Source of the DNA: Lysobacter sp.
Lineage (GTDB): Bacteria > Pseudomonadota > Gammaproteobacteria > Xanthomonadales > Xanthomonadaceae
Direction: 5' to 3'
Length of the DNA: 64,000 bases
Assembly: GCA_011526085.1 (NCBI GenBank)
Contig: WYBC01000018.1
Location: 1-64,000, forward strand
Under the pieces are notes generated by a model, which saw only the letters and a program-made list of their open reading frames with translations, made no database searches and was not told the DNA's origin. Every line of letters starts with the position of its first letter. Position 1 is the first letter of the stretch. The position numbers and the translations under genes are program-made. Positions 44,587 through 56,142 of the stretch are shown one piece after another.

Positions 44587-45249
44587 TCAGCGCAGGCCGA
44601 AACGCGCCCGGCAGCCTTCGTCCACCCACAGACCCTGCTTCTTGTCGTAGCCCCAGCTGCGGCCCTGCACGCAGGGCGAGTTCGACAGGGTTTCCAACAG
44701 CACCGGCGTGCCGCGGGCCTTGTCCCAGGTGCAGCTCTGGCGACGGCCGTTCTCGCTGGCGCAGGTGGTGCTGTAGCGGCCGCCGCTGTCGCCGACGCGG
44801 AACACGCCGCGACAGCCCTTGTCCACCCAGATCGCGCCGTTGCGCAGGCCCCAACTGCTGCCCTGGCGGCACGGGGTGTCCGACAACTGGCGGATCAGGT
44901 CGGCCTGCCCATGGAGATTGCGGCCGCATGCCTTGTAGCGGCCGTCGCTGCTTTCGCAGCGGACCTCTTCGCCCGCGAACTGCGGGCCGAACTCGCCGCG
45001 ACAGCCGCCGGAGACCCAGACCTTGCCGGCGGTCGCGCCCCAGTTCCTGCCCTTCACGCAGTCAGTGGCCGACATCTGCCGGACCAGCCGGGTCTGGCCG
45101 GGCCAGGACACGTCGCAGGTTTCGCGGCGACCTTCCTTGCTCTCGCAGCGGACGCTGTCCTTGTCGAACAGTTGCGCCTGCGCCACCGGCGCGTTGGCGC
45201 AGGCGGCGAAGGCGAGGAGCAGGCTGGCGAGCAGACGGAGGCTGGGCAT
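44587..45249 (-). CDS. Exported DUF3011 three-repeat protein
   Basis: The 220-residue precursor has a signal peptide (M-P-S-L-R-L ... A-Q-A). Three tandem repeats of about 55 residues follow, each with the pattern C-E-S-x-x-G-R-x-x-x-C ... L-x-R-Q-x-S-x-x-x-C ... W-G ... W-V-x-x-G-C-R-x-x-F and four cysteines, expected to form two disulfides per repeat. DUF3011 proteins are frequent in xanthomonads and relatives; their function is unknown. It follows a larger paralogue 40 bp upstream on the same strand. Confidence 0.9.
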   Translation of the reverse strand: MPSLRLLASLLLAFAACANAPVAQAQLFDKDSVRCESKEGRRETCDVSWPGQTRLVRQMSATDCVKGRNWGATAGKVWVSGGCRGEFGPQFAGEEVRCESSDGRYKACGRNLHGQADLIRQLSDTPCRQGSSWGLRNGAIWVDKGCRGVFRVGDSGGRYSTTCASENGRRQSCTWDKARGTPVLLETLSNSPCVQGRSWGYDKKQGLWVDEGCRARFGLR

Positions 45250-45289
45250 GGCGGGAGGTCCTTTTTCTGGAACGATTGTGCGTGGGCGG

Positions 45290-46471
45290 TCAGCGATTGT
45301 TCGGCGCGAACACGGCGCTGCAGCCGGTGTTCACCCAGAGTTTGCCGCGGCGGTTGTAGCCCCAGCTGGACCCCTGGAAGCAGGGGCGGCGGGACAGTTT
45401 CTGCAGCAGGCGCGGCGGGCCGCGGGTGTGGTCCCACGTGCATTCGTTGTATTTGCCGTTGTAGCTCTCGCAGGTGACGCGATAGCCCTCGGTGGAGCCG
45501 TCCTTCACGCTGAAGATGCCGCGGCAGCCCAGGTTCACCCAGAGCTTGCCGTTGCGCAGGCCGAAGTTGCGGTCGAGGGTGCAGGTGGTGCCCGACAACT
45601 GGCTCACCAGGGCGGGGGTGCCGTAGAGGTTGCTGCCGCATTCCTTGTATTTGCCGTCGGTGCTTTCGCAGCGGATTTCGCCGCTGCCGATGGCGCCGTC
45701 GCCGGAGGCGACGAACAGGCCGCGGCAGCCGCCGCTGACCCGCACTTGGCCGTTGCCGCTCGACCAGTTCTGACCGGCGACGCAGCGGGTGCCCGACAGC
45801 TGTCGGATCAGTTTGGCGGTGCCGCGCCACGGGACCGGGCAGGTCTGGCTGCGGCCTTCCTGGCTTTCGCAGCGGATGCCGCCGGCGGAGGTGTCGATTT
45901 CCTCGGTGAACTCGGCGCGGCAGCCGCCGCTGACCCAGATCTGGCCGGGCGTGGAGGACCAGGTCTGGCCTTGGATGCAGGCGGTGTTCGACAACTGTCG
46001 GACCAGTTTCGACATGCCCTGCCAGGTCGGGCGGCAGGTCTTCTGGCGGCCGTCGGTGCTCTCGCAGCGGAGGGTGTGCGGAGAGGCGGGGTCGCTGACG
46101 CCGTTGCCGGCCAGCGACTGGGCGATATCGGTGCGGATCTGGCTGAAGGTCCAGCGCGAGAACCGCACCTGATCCAGATAGAACCGCATCTGGTCGTCGG
46201 GGATGGTGCGGCCGTCGGACTGTTCGCTGTATTCGAGACCGATCACCCGCCGCTGGTCCTCGACCGGCAGCTCCCACAGCCGTTCCGGCGCATAGGCCTT
46301 GGTCTCCACGCCGCCCGGCGCCGCCTGCGCCATGGCCAGTGCGGGCATCAGCGCGATGCCGCCGGCCAGCGCGAGGAGAAGCAGGGGGGCGGCGAATCTT
46401 CGCGAACGTGTCCGCGACGACAAGGTTCGCGACAGCAGGGCTCGCGACAACAGGGGGGGCTGGCGTTCCAT
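45290..46471 (-). CDS. Exported DUF3011 four-repeat protein
   Basis: The 393-residue precursor has an Arg-rich N-region and a hydrophobic signal core ([11 protein letters not shown] ... A-M-A). An extra domain of about 85 residues follows ([15 protein letters not shown]), and then four cysteine-rich DUF3011 repeats. The last repeat (T-W-D-H-T-R-G) is closest to the last repeat of the downstream gene, so the pair arose by duplication with a change in repeat number. The ATG has AGGAG 6 nt upstream. The function is unknown; it acts in the periplasm or at the surface. Confidence 0.9.
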   Translation of the reverse strand: MERQPPLLSRALLSRTLSSRTRSRRFAAPLLLLALAGGIALMPALAMAQAAPGGVETKAYAPERLWELPVEDQRRVIGLEYSEQSDGRTIPDDQMRFYLDQVRFSRWTFSQIRTDIAQSLAGNGVSDPASPHTLRCESTDGRQKTCRPTWQGMSKLVRQLSNTACIQGQTWSSTPGQIWVSGGCRAEFTEEIDTSAGGIRCESQEGRSQTCPVPWRGTAKLIRQLSGTRCVAGQNWSSGNGQVRVSGGCRGLFVASGDGAIGSGEIRCESTDGKYKECGSNLYGTPALVSQLSGTTCTLDRNFGLRNGKLWVNLGCRGIFSVKDGSTEGYRVTCESYNGKYNECTWDHTRGPPRLLQKLSRRPCFQGSSWGYNRRGKLWVNTGCSAVFAPNNR

Positions 46472-46562
46472 CTCGGGCTCCTCTGGGGCGGGTATCGGTG
46501 CGTCGCGGGCGGACGATCGGGCGCGGCGGTGGCGACAGGCCGCGCCCGGCCGCCGCAACCGC

Positions 46563-46568
46563 TAAAAT
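46563..46568 (+). promoter_or_regulatory. Putative -10 box of aspS
   Basis: GCTAAAATGC precedes aspS by about 45 nt and recurs almost exactly before queE and tRNA-Lys. No strong -35 accompanies it. Confidence 0.5.
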
Positions 46569-46614
46569 GCGCGGTCTCCGGCAGACGCCGGAATCCTACA
46601 CCCGGAGTTCCCCC

Positions 46615-48375
46615 ATGCGTACCCACTTCTGCGGCCTCGTCGACGAGGCGCTGATCGGCCACACCGTGACCCTGTGCGGCTGGGTCAACAAAGCCCGCGT
46701 CCAGAGCCATCAGGCCTTCGTTGATCTGCGCGACCACGAGGGCATCGTGCAGGTACTCATCGAGAGCGACCAGCCCGAGCTGTTCAAGGCGGCCGGCGAA
46801 CTCGGCCACGAGGACTGCGTGCGCGTCACCGGCACGGTGCGCGCGCGCTATGCCGCGAACGACAAGATCCGCAGCGGCAAGGTCGAGATCGTGCCGACCG
46901 CGATCGAGATACTGAACAAGGCCGAGCCGCTGCCGTTCCACGCCCACGAGAACGCCGGCGAGGACGTGCGCCTGAAATACCGCTATCTCGACCTGCGCCG
47001 CCCCGAGATGCAGCAGATGATGCGCACCCGCATCCGGCTGGTGCAGGCGCTGCGCCGCTGGCTGGACGCGCGCGGCTTCCAGGACATCGAAACCCCGATC
47101 CTCACCAAGGCCACGCCGGAAGGCGCGCGCGACTTCCTGGTGCCGGCGCGCATGCATCCGGGCGAGTTCTACGCGCTGCCTCAGTCGCCGCAGCTGTTCA
47201 AGCAGATCCTGATGGTGGCCGGCTTCGACCGCTACTACCAGATCGCGCGCTGCTTCCGCGACGAAGCGCTGCGCGCCGACCGCCAGCTCGAATTCACCCA
47301 GCTCGACATGGAATTCGCGTGGGTGGGCGAGCGCGACGTGCAGGACGCCACCGAAGCGATGATCCGCGAGGTCTTCCGCGAAGTGATGGATGTGGAACTG
47401 GGCGAGTTCCCGCGCATGACCTACGCCGAAGCCATGCGCCGCTACGGTTCGGACAAGCCCGACCTGCGGATCGCGATGGAGTTCACCGACATCGCCGACC
47501 TGGTGAAGACCTGCGAGTTCAAGGTGTTCACCGACTGGGCGAACCACGAGGACGGTCGCGTGATCGCGCTGCGCGCACCGGGCGGTGCGGCGCTGTCGCG
47601 CAAGCAGATCGACGACATCGGCGCGCACGCCGCGAAGTACGGCGCCAAGGGCGTGGCCTGGATGAAGATCGAGGACGCCGCGAAGGGCCGCGACGGCGTC
47701 AATTCGCCGATCGCCAAGTTCCTCGACGACGCCACCCTCGCCGCCATCCTGCAGGCGACCGGCGCGCAGAGCGGCGATGCGATCTTCTTCGGCGCCGCGT
47801 CGTACAAGACCGCCAGCGATTTCATGGGCGCCGTGCGCCTGAAGCTCGGCAAGGACCTCGATCTGGTCGACGCCGGCTGGAAGCCGCTGTGGGTCACCGA
47901 CTTCCCGATGTTCGAGTGGGACGACGAGGCGCAGCGCTACGTCGCCCTGCATCATCCCTTCACCGCGCCCGCGGTCGACGACGAGGCCGATCTGCGCGCG
48001 AACGCGAAGACCGCGGTGTCGCGCGGCTACGACATGGTGCTCAACGGCAACGAGATCGGTGGCGGTTCGATCCGCATCCACCGCTCCTCGATGCAGTCGG
48101 CGGTGTTCGACCTGCTCGGCATCGGCCGCGAAGAAGCCGAGCTGAAGTTCGGCTTCCTGCTCGACGCGCTGCGCTACGGCGCGCCGCCGCACGGCGGCAT
48201 CGCCTTCGGCATCGACCGCATCGCCGCGCTGATGGCGGGCACCGAATCGATCCGCGACGTCATCGCCTTCCCCAAGACCACCACCGCGCAGTGCCTGATG
48301 ACCGGCGCGCCGTCGCCGATCCCGGACGCGCAGCTGGCCGAGGTGCATGTGCAGGTGCGGCCGACCGAGGCGTGA
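46615..48375 (+). CDS. aspS: Aspartyl-tRNA synthetase
   Basis: AspS charges tRNA-Asp in the cytoplasm. The 586-residue class II enzyme has an OB-fold anticodon-binding domain (G-W-V-N-K-A-R), the catalytic core with motif 2 (F-R-D-E-x-L-R-A-D-R), a bacterial GAD insert (about residues 290-420), and motif 3 (G-I-A-F-G-I-D-R). The start M-R-T-H-F-C-G matches the family N-terminus; the 92-codon upstream extension overlaps the DUF3011 region and is rejected. CGGAG lies 7 nt upstream. Confidence 0.98.
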   Translation: MRTHFCGLVDEALIGHTVTLCGWVNKARVQSHQAFVDLRDHEGIVQVLIESDQPELFKAAGELGHEDCVRVTGTVRARYAANDKIRSGKVEIVPTAIEILNKAEPLPFHAHENAGEDVRLKYRYLDLRRPEMQQMMRTRIRLVQALRRWLDARGFQDIETPILTKATPEGARDFLVPARMHPGEFYALPQSPQLFKQILMVAGFDRYYQIARCFRDEALRADRQLEFTQLDMEFAWVGERDVQDATEAMIREVFREVMDVELGEFPRMTYAEAMRRYGSDKPDLRIAMEFTDIADLVKTCEFKVFTDWANHEDGRVIALRAPGGAALSRKQIDDIGAHAAKYGAKGVAWMKIEDAAKGRDGVNSPIAKFLDDATLAAILQATGAQSGDAIFFGAASYKTASDFMGAVRLKLGKDLDLVDAGWKPLWVTDFPMFEWDDEAQRYVALHHPFTAPAVDDEADLRANAKTAVSRGYDMVLNGNEIGGGSIRIHRSSMQSAVFDLLGIGREEAELKFGFLLDALRYGAPPHGGIAFGIDRIAALMAGTESIRDVIAFPKTTTAQCLMTGAPSPIPDAQLAEVHVQVRPTEA

Positions 48376-48389
48376 TGCCCCCACGCCAA

Positions 48390-48434
48390 CCCTCTCCCGC
48401 GTGCGGGGGAGGGCGATTCGCGCGCAGCGCGAAT
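48390..48434. repeat. Two adjacent palindromes after aspS
   Basis: CCCTCTCCCGC/GCGGGGGAGGG (48390-48413, one wobble pair) is followed by ATTCGCGC-GCA-GCGCGAAT (48416-48434). The first type is frequent in xanthomonad intergenic DNA. It may end aspS transcription. Confidence 0.55.
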
Positions 48435-48495
48435 GGGAATGGGCTTTTCGCGCGATGTCGCGTACGTACCATCGATGCATGAAGCGGGAATCCTC

Positions 48496-49026
48496 ATGAC
48501 TTTTGCCATCCGCCGCGCCACCCCCGCCGACGCCGAACGCGTCGCCGACATCGCGCGGCGCAATTTCACCGAGACCTTCGGGCATCTGTATCCGCCGGAG
48601 GATCTCGCGTATTTCCTGCGCACCAGCTACATCGCCGAGACCCAGCGCGAGGCGCTGGAGGATCCGCGTTATGCGGCGTGGCTGCTCGAAGAGGGCGACG
48701 AGGCGATCGGGCATATCCTCGTCGGCCCCTGCGGACTGCCGCATGCCGATGTCCGCGAGGGCGACGGCGAGATCAAGCGTCTCTACATCCTGCAGCGCGC
48801 GCACAACGGCGGCTGGGGCGCGCAGCTGATGCAGTGCGCGATGGACTGGCTGCTGCGCGATGGCCCGCGCACGCTGTGGGTGGGCGTGTGGAGCGAGAAC
48901 TTCGGCGCGCAGCGGTTCTACGGTCGCTACGGATTCGGGAAAGTCGGCGAATACCTGTTCCCGGTCGGCGCCACCAACGATCACGAATTCATTTTCCGTC
49001 GCCCTGCGGATGCGCCGCAGCGCTGA
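48496..49026 (+). CDS. GNAT-family N-acetyltransferase
   Basis: The 176-residue protein has the GNAT fold: N-terminal I-R-R-A-T-P-A-D-A-E-R-V-A, the central strand I-K-R-L-Y-I-L and acetyl-CoA-binding loop Q-R-A-H-N-G-G-W-G-A-Q-L-M, and the C-terminal N-F-G-A-Q-R-F-Y-G-R-Y-G-F. The substrate cannot be read from sequence. The ATG beginning M-T-F-A-I-R-R is chosen because it starts the fold; the 21-codon upstream extension overlaps a palindrome. Confidence 0.88.
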   Translation: MTFAIRRATPADAERVADIARRNFTETFGHLYPPEDLAYFLRTSYIAETQREALEDPRYAAWLLEEGDEAIGHILVGPCGLPHADVREGDGEIKRLYILQRAHNGGWGAQLMQCAMDWLLRDGPRTLWVGVWSENFGAQRFYGRYGFGKVGEYLFPVGATNDHEFIFRRPADAPQR

Positions 49027-49050
49027 GCGCGGCGTGATGGAGACCCGGCC

Positions 49051-49647
49051 GTGAGGGTCGCGCTGATCGGCGACTCCATTCGCATGAACGCGCAGCCGTT
49101 CGTCCGCGAACGCCTGCCGCCGGGGGTCTCGCTGCGGGCGCCCGACGTGAACTGCGAGTCGTCGCGCAGCGTGCGCGCTCACCTCGACGCATGGCTGCCG
49201 CCGGGGACGTTCGATGTGCTCCACATCAACTGCGGTCTGCACGACATCCGTTACGACCCCGGGCGTTCGCATCCGGTTTGTCTTCCGCACGAATACGCGG
49301 ACAACCTGCGCGCGATCTTCGACGCGCTGACGCGGGGCGGCGCGACGATCGTCTGGGCCACCAGCACGCCGATCGACGAGGTGCGGCACAACGCCGTCAA
49401 GGCGTCGCGGCGGTATCGGGCGGATCTGCTCGAATACAACCGCATCTCCGTCGAGATCGCGAATGCCTGCGGCATCCGTGTCCATGATCTGCATGCGAAG
49501 TTGTTGCGGACGTCGATCGACGAGATGCAGAGCAACGACCAGCCGATCGACGACCTGCTGCTGCCCGACGGCGTCCATTTCACGCCCGCCGGCAACGCGC
49601 GCATCGGCGCCCATATCGCCGACGCGATCCTCTCGGCGGTGCGCTGA
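49051..49647 (+). CDS. SGNH/GDSL-type hydrolase
   Basis: The 198-residue protein shows the SGNH blocks G-D-S-I (block I Ser), N-C-G-L-H-D (block III Asn) and D-G-V-H-F-T (block V Asp-His). It has no signal peptide and is probably a cytoplasmic esterase or lipase-like enzyme; the substrate is unknown. The start is GTG with GGAGA about 10 nt upstream. It lies 24 nt after the GNAT gene. Confidence 0.85.
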   Translation: MRVALIGDSIRMNAQPFVRERLPPGVSLRAPDVNCESSRSVRAHLDAWLPPGTFDVLHINCGLHDIRYDPGRSHPVCLPHEYADNLRAIFDALTRGGATIVWATSTPIDEVRHNAVKASRRYRADLLEYNRISVEIANACGIRVHDLHAKLLRTSIDEMQSNDQPIDDLLLPDGVHFTPAGNARIGAHIADAILSAVR

Positions 49648-49724
49648 AGGCGCGAGACGGGACTTGCGATCCCGGCCGGCGATGCCCATGTCGCGATGAA
49701 CGCCCCACAGGACGCCCGCCCGTC

Positions 49725-50384
49725 ATGCCGACGACCTCCGATCTTCCCGGCGATGCGCCATCCGCCGCCAAGGCGCCGCCCGTGCTGCTCGTCCACGGCA
49801 TCTGGAACGCCAAGGCCTGGCTGGCGCCGTTCGCCCTGCGCCTGCGCGGCGAGGGGCTCGCGCCGCGGCTGTTCGGCTACGACAGCGTGCTCCGCGATCC
49901 GGCGCTGGCCGGTGACCGCCTGATCGCCCATCTGCGCCGGCATCCGGTCGAACTGCTGGTCGGCCACAGCCTCGGCGGGCTGGTCATCCTGGAAGCCCTG
50001 CGCCGCGCGCCCGAACTGCCGGTGCGGCGGGTGGTCTGCCTGGGCTCGCCCCTGCGCGGCAGCGGGGTGGCGACGGCGATCGGCGGTCGTCCGCCGCTGT
50101 CGCTGTTGCTCGGGCGCAGCCGCGGTCTGCTCGAAACCGGTTGCGCCCCCTGGCAGGGACCGGCGGCGGTCGGCGTGGTGGCCGGCAACCGCGCCCGCGG
50201 GGTGGGCGGCTGGTTCACCCGGATGGACGGCGACTCCGACGGCACCGTGACCGTGGCCGAGACCCACCTGCCGGGCCTGGCCGACCACTGCGTCGTCCCC
50301 GCCAGCCACAGCGGCCTGGTCATGTCCGCCGACGCGGCCCGCCAGGCCGGGCATTTCCTGCGCCACGGACGATTCGCCGGCTGA
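49725..50384 (+). CDS. Small alpha/beta-hydrolase (lipase-like)
   Basis: The 219-residue protein has L-L-V-H-G-I-W (oxyanion region), the nucleophile elbow G-H-S-L-G-G near residue 87, the acid in D-G-D-S-D-G-T-V and the catalytic His in P-A-S-H-S-G-L. It resembles small lipase/acyltransferase-like hydrolases of gammaproteobacteria. No signal peptide is present. The natural substrate is not deducible. Confidence 0.85.
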   Translation: MPTTSDLPGDAPSAAKAPPVLLVHGIWNAKAWLAPFALRLRGEGLAPRLFGYDSVLRDPALAGDRLIAHLRRHPVELLVGHSLGGLVILEALRRAPELPVRRVVCLGSPLRGSGVATAIGGRPPLSLLLGRSRGLLETGCAPWQGPAAVGVVAGNRARGVGGWFTRMDGDSDGTVTVAETHLPGLADHCVVPASHSGLVMSADAARQAGHFLRHGRFAG

Positions 50385-50434
50385 TCTTCGGGCCGATCGT
50401 CCGGCCAATCCCGGTGCCCTCCGCGCATTGTGGG

Positions 50435-50440
50435 TAAAAT
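50435..50440 (+). promoter_or_regulatory. Putative -10 box of yebC
   Basis: GGGTAAAATGCCC about 36 nt before the yebC ATG matches the TAAAAT box found before aspS and queE. Confidence 0.45.
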
Positions 50441-50475
50441 GCCCGGCTTGGCATTCCGACAGGTGCGTCACGTCC

Positions 50476-51207
50476 ATGGGTAGAGGCCCTTCCATCGAAG
50501 CGCGCAAGAACGCGGTCGACGCGCAGCGCGGCAAGATTTTCACCAAGATCATCCGCGAGATCGGCGTCGCCGCGCGCGCCGGCGGCGGCGATCCCAACGG
50601 CAATCCGCGCCTGCGCACCGCCGTCGACAAGGCGCTCGGCGTGAACATGTCGAAGGACGTGATCGAGCGCGCGATCAAGAAGGCCACCGGCGAACTCGAA
50701 GGCGTCGAATACGAGGAAGTGCGCTACGAGGGCTACGCCCCGGGCGGCGTCGCGGTGATCGTCGACTGCCTCACCGACAACAAGGTCCGCACCGTGGCCG
50801 ACGTGCGCCACGCGTTCAGCAAGTGCGGCGGCAACATGGGCACCGAAGGTTCGGTGTCCTTCATGTTCAAGAAACACGGCGTGCTGTCGTTCGCGGCCGG
50901 CGCCGACGAAGAGAAGATCACCGAAATCGCGATCGACGCCGGCGCCGACGATGTCGTGGTGTATCCCGAAGACGGCGCGATCGACGTGCTGACCGCCCCC
51001 GACGCCTTCCCTGCGGTGAAGGCCGCGATGGACGCCGCCGGTCTGGTCGCCGACATCGCCGAGGTCACCTGGCGCGCCGACAACGACAGTCCGGTCTCCG
51101 GCGAAACCGCGCAACAGGTGGTCAAGCTGCTGCGTTGGCTGGAGGACATGGACGACGTGCAGAACGTGTATTCCAACGCCGAGCTCGGCCAAGACGCGTA
51201 CGCCTGA
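50476..51207 (+). CDS. yebC: YebC/PmpR-family protein (TACO1-like)
   Basis: The 243-residue cytoplasmic protein is a full-length YebC. It has N-terminal [13 protein letters not shown], then [10 protein letters not shown] and [14 protein letters not shown]. Family members act as transcriptional regulators in some bacteria and as translation factors that relieve stalling at polyproline in others. It sits directly upstream of ruvC, the order conserved in many bacteria. Confidence 0.95.
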   Translation: MGRGPSIEARKNAVDAQRGKIFTKIIREIGVAARAGGGDPNGNPRLRTAVDKALGVNMSKDVIERAIKKATGELEGVEYEEVRYEGYAPGGVAVIVDCLTDNKVRTVADVRHAFSKCGGNMGTEGSVSFMFKKHGVLSFAAGADEEKITEIAIDAGADDVVVYPEDGAIDVLTAPDAFPAVKAAMDAAGLVADIAEVTWRADNDSPVSGETAQQVVKLLRWLEDMDDVQNVYSNAELGQDAYA

Positions 51208-51230
51208 AGCACGAAGGCCGAGCGAATCCA

Positions 51231-51773
51231 GTGACACGCATCCTCGGCATCGATCCCGGTTCGCAGCGCACCGGCGTGGGCATCATCGATGTCGACGCCG
51301 CGGGGCGCCCCAGCCATGTCTTCCATGCGCCGCTGAATCTGCTGGCGAACGACGGCGACGGCGACGGGCGCGAGGATTTTCCGCTGCGATTGAAGCGATT
51401 GCTCCAAGGGCTGACCGATATCATCGAGACCCATCGCCCCGACGAAGTGGCGATTGAAAAGGTATTCATGGCCCGCAACCCCGATTCGGCGCTCAAACTC
51501 GGCCACGCCCGCGGCGCGGCGATCTGCGCCGCGGTCCAGCGCGACCTGCCGGTGCACGAATACGCGGCCAAGGAGGTCAAGCTGGCGGTGGTCGGCAGCG
51601 GCGGCGCCGACAAGGCCCAGATCCAGCACATGGTCGGCATCATGCTCAATCTGAAGGGCAAGCTGCAGGCGGACGCCGCCGATGCGCTGGCGGTCGCGAT
51701 CACGCACGCGCACGTGCGCGCGACCGCGCACCGGCTGGGCGTGAGCACGCGCGCGGCCTGGGGCAAGCGCTGA
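51231..51773 (+). CDS. ruvC: Holliday junction resolvase RuvC
   Basis: RuvC cleaves Holliday junctions delivered by RuvAB. The 180-residue protein has the RNase H-like acidic residues D8 (I-L-G-I-D-P-G-S), Glu in V-A-I-E-K-V-F, and Asp in [10 protein letters not shown] take GTG as start, 23 nt after yebC, because it begins the family N-terminus ([10 protein letters not shown]). A scramblase-like gene intervenes before ruvA. Confidence 0.97.
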   Translation: MTRILGIDPGSQRTGVGIIDVDAAGRPSHVFHAPLNLLANDGDGDGREDFPLRLKRLLQGLTDIIETHRPDEVAIEKVFMARNPDSALKLGHARGAAICAAVQRDLPVHEYAAKEVKLAVVGSGGADKAQIQHMVGIMLNLKGKLQADAADALAVAITHAHVRATAHRLGVSTRAAWGKR

Positions 51774-51816
51774 TCCGCGCGACATCATTCTCTTTTCCTC
51801 TTCACGGTATCCATCC

Positions 51817-52404
51817 ATGCATGCGGCATTGAACCAGAACCTGTTCCTGATCAAAGAACACTCCGGCATCTTCAAGGCCGCCAACAATTACGACGTGTTC
51901 GATGCGGCGAGCGGCGCGAAGCTCATCGAATGCCGTGAACCGAATCTTGGCTTTTTCACCAAGCTTTTCCGGTTCACCGATTACAAGCGGATGACCCCGT
52001 TCGAAGTGGTGTTGACCGATACCGACGGGCGCAGGGTGCTCACGGTGCGCCGCGGCGTGTCGCTGTTCCTGTCCAAGGTCGAAGTGCTGGACGGCAGTGG
52101 CCGCCTGGTCGGCGGCTTCAAGCAGAAGCTGTTCTCGATCGGCGGTGCGTTCCGCGTTCTCGACGCGCGCGACAACGAGGTCTGCGTCCTCAAGGGCAAA
52201 TGGACCAGTTGGGAGTTCAAGTTCCTCCGCGGCGAGAAGGAGCTCGCGGTGGTGAGCAAGAAATGGAACGGGCTGGGCAGGGAACTGTTCACCAGCGCCG
52301 ACAATTACGTGCTGTCGATCGGCGATCGGGTGCCGGCGGACGACGATGTCCGCATCCTGATCATGGCCGCGGTGATGTGCATCGACATGGTGCTGAAAGA
52401 GTAA
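51817..52404 (+). CDS. LURP-one/phospholipid-scramblase-like (LOR) protein
   Basis: The 195-residue soluble protein shows repeated strands typical of the tubby-like/LOR fold (F-L-I-K-E-H, Y-D-V-F-D-A-A-S-G-A-K-L-I-E-C, F-R-V-L-D-A-R-D-N-E-V-C-V-L-K-G-K-W). A C-terminal hydrophobic helix (I-L-I-M-A-A-V-M-C-I-D-M-V-L) would run through the barrel or into a membrane. The function in bacteria is unknown. It lies between ruvC and ruvA on the same strand with a 24-bp gap to ruvA, so it is probably cotranscribed with recombination genes. Confidence 0.8.
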   Translation: MHAALNQNLFLIKEHSGIFKAANNYDVFDAASGAKLIECREPNLGFFTKLFRFTDYKRMTPFEVVLTDTDGRRVLTVRRGVSLFLSKVEVLDGSGRLVGGFKQKLFSIGGAFRVLDARDNEVCVLKGKWTSWEFKFLRGEKELAVVSKKWNGLGRELFTSADNYVLSIGDRVPADDDVRILIMAAVMCIDMVLKE

Positions 52405-52428
52405 TCCCGGCGCCATGCGGAGACGATC

Positions 52429-53016
52429 ATGATCGGACGTTTGAAAGGCATCCTGATCCACAAGCAGCCGCCCTGGCTGGTGATCGACGTGCACGGCGTC
52501 GGCTACGAACTGGAAGCGCCGATGAGCACCTTCTACGACCTGCCCGAGGTCGGCCGCGAAATCGTGCTGTTCACGCATTACGCGCAGAAGGAAGACAGCG
52601 TGTCGCTGTACGGCTTCCTGCGCGATGGCGAACGCCGCCTGTTCCGCGACGTGCAGAAGGTCAGCGGCATCGGCGCGAAGATCGCGCTGGCGGTGCTGTC
52701 GGGCGCCAGCGTCGACGAGTTCGCGCGGCTGATCCAGACCGGCGACGTGACCGCGCTCACCCGCATTCCCGGCATCGGCAAGAAGACCGCCGAGCGCATG
52801 GTCGTGGAACTGCGCGATCGCGCGGCGGATTTCGCGACCGGGACCAGCGCGCCGATCGCCGGCATGCCCGCCGATGCGCAGTCCGAAGCGACCAGCGCAT
52901 TGCAGCAGCTCGGCTACAAGCCGGCCGAAGCCGCACGCATGGCGCGCGACGCCACCGCTGCCGGCGACGATGCCGCCACCATCATCCGCAAGGCGCTGCA
53001 GTCCGCGCTGCGATGA
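52429..53016 (+). CDS. ruvA: Holliday junction branch-migration protein RuvA
   Basis: RuvA tetramers bind the four-way junction and load RuvB. The 195-residue protein has domain I OB-fold (M-I-G-R-L-K-G), domain II with paired helix-hairpin-helix motifs ([18 protein letters not shown]), and the C-terminal domain III that contacts RuvB. The adjacent gene is kup, which separates it from ruvB. Confidence 0.98.
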   Translation: MIGRLKGILIHKQPPWLVIDVHGVGYELEAPMSTFYDLPEVGREIVLFTHYAQKEDSVSLYGFLRDGERRLFRDVQKVSGIGAKIALAVLSGASVDEFARLIQTGDVTALTRIPGIGKKTAERMVVELRDRAADFATGTSAPIAGMPADAQSEATSALQQLGYKPAEAARMARDATAAGDDAATIIRKALQSALR

Positions 53017-53062
53017 TTCCCCACCGACATCCACGCTTCGAGGGCCATCCGGCTTTCTTCCG

Positions 53063-54991
53063 ATGAGCACAGCTTCCTCCAACGGTTCTTCGCCGGCGCA
53101 TGGCGCGCACGGCGGTCACGGCAAGGCGGGCATGGCCGCGCTGGTCGCGGGTGCGGTCGGCGTGGTGTTCGGCGACATCGGCACCAGCCCGCTGTACACC
53201 ATCAAGGAAATGTTCCATCCGCATTTCGGCCTCACCCCCGATGCGGAAACGGTGAAGGGCCTGCTCTCGCTCGGGTTCTGGTCGCTGCTGCTGGTGGTCA
53301 CCCTGAAGTACGTGATCGTGATCATGCGCGCCGACAACGAAGGCGAGGGCGGCATCATGGCCCTGACCGCGCTGGCGCAGCGCAGCCTGAAGACGGGCTC
53401 GCGCATGAGCTACACGGTCGGCATCCTCGGCATCTTCGGCGCGGCGCTGTTCTTCGGTGACGGCATGATCACCCCGCCGATCACCGTGCTCGGCGCGGTC
53501 GAGGGCCTCGAGGTCATCTCGCCGGTGTTCAAGAACTGGGTGCTGCCGATCAGCGTGGTCATCCTGACGGGTTTGTTCGCGTTCCAGCGCTTCGGCACCG
53601 CCAAGGTCGGCAAGGCCTTCGGTCCGATCATGATCACCTGGTTCGTGGTGATCGCGGCGTTCGGCCTGTGGAACATCGTCCAGAACCCGATCGTGCTGAA
53701 GGCGATGAATCCCTACTGGGCCTGGCATTTCTTCGCCACCCACAACTGGCACGCGGTGCTGATCCTCGGCGCGGTGGTGCTCACCGTCACCGGCGGCGAG
53801 GCGCTGTATGCCGACCTCGGCCATTTCGGCAAGGCGCCCATCCGCTGGGGCTGGTTCGGCTTCGTGTTGCCGGCGCTGACGCTGAATTACTTCGGCCAGG
53901 GCGCGCTGCTGCTGGCGAATCCGGCCGCGGTGGCCAACCCGTTCTACATGTCGATTCCCGCCTGGGCGCAGATCCCGATGCTGGTGCTGGCCACCATCGC
54001 CGCGGCGGTCGCCTCGCAGGCGGTGATCACCGGCGCGTTCTCGGTGACCCGGCAGGCGATCCAGCTCGGTTACGTGCCGAGGCTGGCGATCCGCTACACC
54101 TCGAAGGACACCATCGGCCAGATCTACGTGCCGTCGATCAACTGGATGCTGTTCGGTGCGGTCATCCTGCTGGTCTTCAGCTTCCGCAGCTCCACCGCGC
54201 TGGCCACGGCCTACGGCCTGTCGGTTACCGGCACGATGCTGATCGATACGCTGCTGCTGGCGATCGTCGCCTACACCCGTTGGCCGGACACGCGGCGCTG
54301 GGTGCTGCCGTTGTGCGGCCTGTTCCTGTTCATCGACTGCGCCTTCCTGTTCGCCAACGGCGCCAAACTGCTGACCGGCGTCGGCGCCTGGGTACCGCTG
54401 TTCATCGGCATCACCGCGTTCACCATGATGCGCACCTGGCGCCGCGGCCGCGAGCTGCTGCATGCCGAGATCCGCAAGGACGGCATCCAGCTCGAGACCT
54501 TCCTGCCCGGGCTGATGCTGGCGCCGCCGGTGCGCGTGCCCGGCACCGCGGTGTTCCTCACCGCCGACAAGACCGTGGTGCCGCATGCGCTGATGCACAA
54601 TCTCAAGCACAACAAGGTGCTGCACGAGCGCAACGTCTTCCTCACCGTCGACACCCTGAACGTGCCGTACGCCCCGAAGGACAAGCGGCTGAAGATCGAA
54701 TCCATCGGCAACGATTTCTACCGCGTCGTGATCCGCTTCGGCTTCATGGAAACCCCCGACGTGCCGCTGGCGCTGATGCGCAGCTGCGACAAGGGCGGCA
54801 TCCATTTCGACCCGATGGACACCACCTATTTCGCCAGCCGCGAAACCATCGTCGCCAGCGCCCATCGCGGCATGCCGGTCTGGCGCGACAAGCTGTTCGC
54901 GGTGATGCATCGCAATGCCGCCTCGGCGACCGGATTCTTCCGGATCCCGGGCAACCGGCTGGTGGAACTGGGCGCGCAGGTGCAGATCTGA
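53063..54991 (+). CDS. kup: Low-affinity potassium transporter Kup
   Basis: Kup imports K+ with protons across the inner membrane. The 642-residue protein has the signature [14 protein letters not shown] near residue 35, twelve transmembrane helices and a hydrophilic C-terminal domain of about 180 residues. The ATG (M-S-T-A-S-S-N-G) is chosen; the open frame upstream overlaps ruvA. It lies 46 nt after ruvA and before ruvB, so it splits the ruvAB pair that is contiguous in E. coli. Confidence 0.96.
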   Translation: MSTASSNGSSPAHGAHGGHGKAGMAALVAGAVGVVFGDIGTSPLYTIKEMFHPHFGLTPDAETVKGLLSLGFWSLLLVVTLKYVIVIMRADNEGEGGIMALTALAQRSLKTGSRMSYTVGILGIFGAALFFGDGMITPPITVLGAVEGLEVISPVFKNWVLPISVVILTGLFAFQRFGTAKVGKAFGPIMITWFVVIAAFGLWNIVQNPIVLKAMNPYWAWHFFATHNWHAVLILGAVVLTVTGGEALYADLGHFGKAPIRWGWFGFVLPALTLNYFGQGALLLANPAAVANPFYMSIPAWAQIPMLVLATIAAAVASQAVITGAFSVTRQAIQLGYVPRLAIRYTSKDTIGQIYVPSINWMLFGAVILLVFSFRSSTALATAYGLSVTGTMLIDTLLLAIVAYTRWPDTRRWVLPLCGLFLFIDCAFLFANGAKLLTGVGAWVPLFIGITAFTMMRTWRRGRELLHAEIRKDGIQLETFLPGLMLAPPVRVPGTAVFLTADKTVVPHALMHNLKHNKVLHERNVFLTVDTLNVPYAPKDKRLKIESIGNDFYRVVIRFGFMETPDVPLALMRSCDKGGIHFDPMDTTYFASRETIVASAHRGMPVWRDKLFAVMHRNAASATGFFRIPGNRLVELGAQVQI

Positions 54992-55009
54992 TCCCGCCGG
55001 GGCAATATT

Positions 55010-55080
55010 CCGGTAGAGCGGGCTTCAGCCCGCCGACCCTTTCAGCAGGATCGACAGCGGGCTGAAGCCCGCTCTACCGG
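55010..55080. repeat. GTAG-type palindromic repeat doublet (SMAG/REP-like) between kup and ruvB
   Basis: Perfect 24-bp inverted arms (CCGGTAGAGCGGGCTTCAGC to its complement) flank a 23-bp centre. Each arm itself folds as GCGGGCT-TCAGCCCGC. The GTAG head and inverted doublet are typical of SMAG-type elements. Confidence 0.85.
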
Positions 55081-55101
55081 AAGGGCGGGCATAATGACCG
55101 C

Positions 55102-56131
<1,030 letters not shown>

Positions 56132-56142
<11 letters not shown>

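Noticed and set aside
46348-49689. An 1113-codon minus-strand frame over aspS and the following genes
   Set aside because: Shadow of aspS and the GNAT and SGNH genes; low-complexity His/Arg/Asp composition typical of antisense frames in GC-rich DNA.
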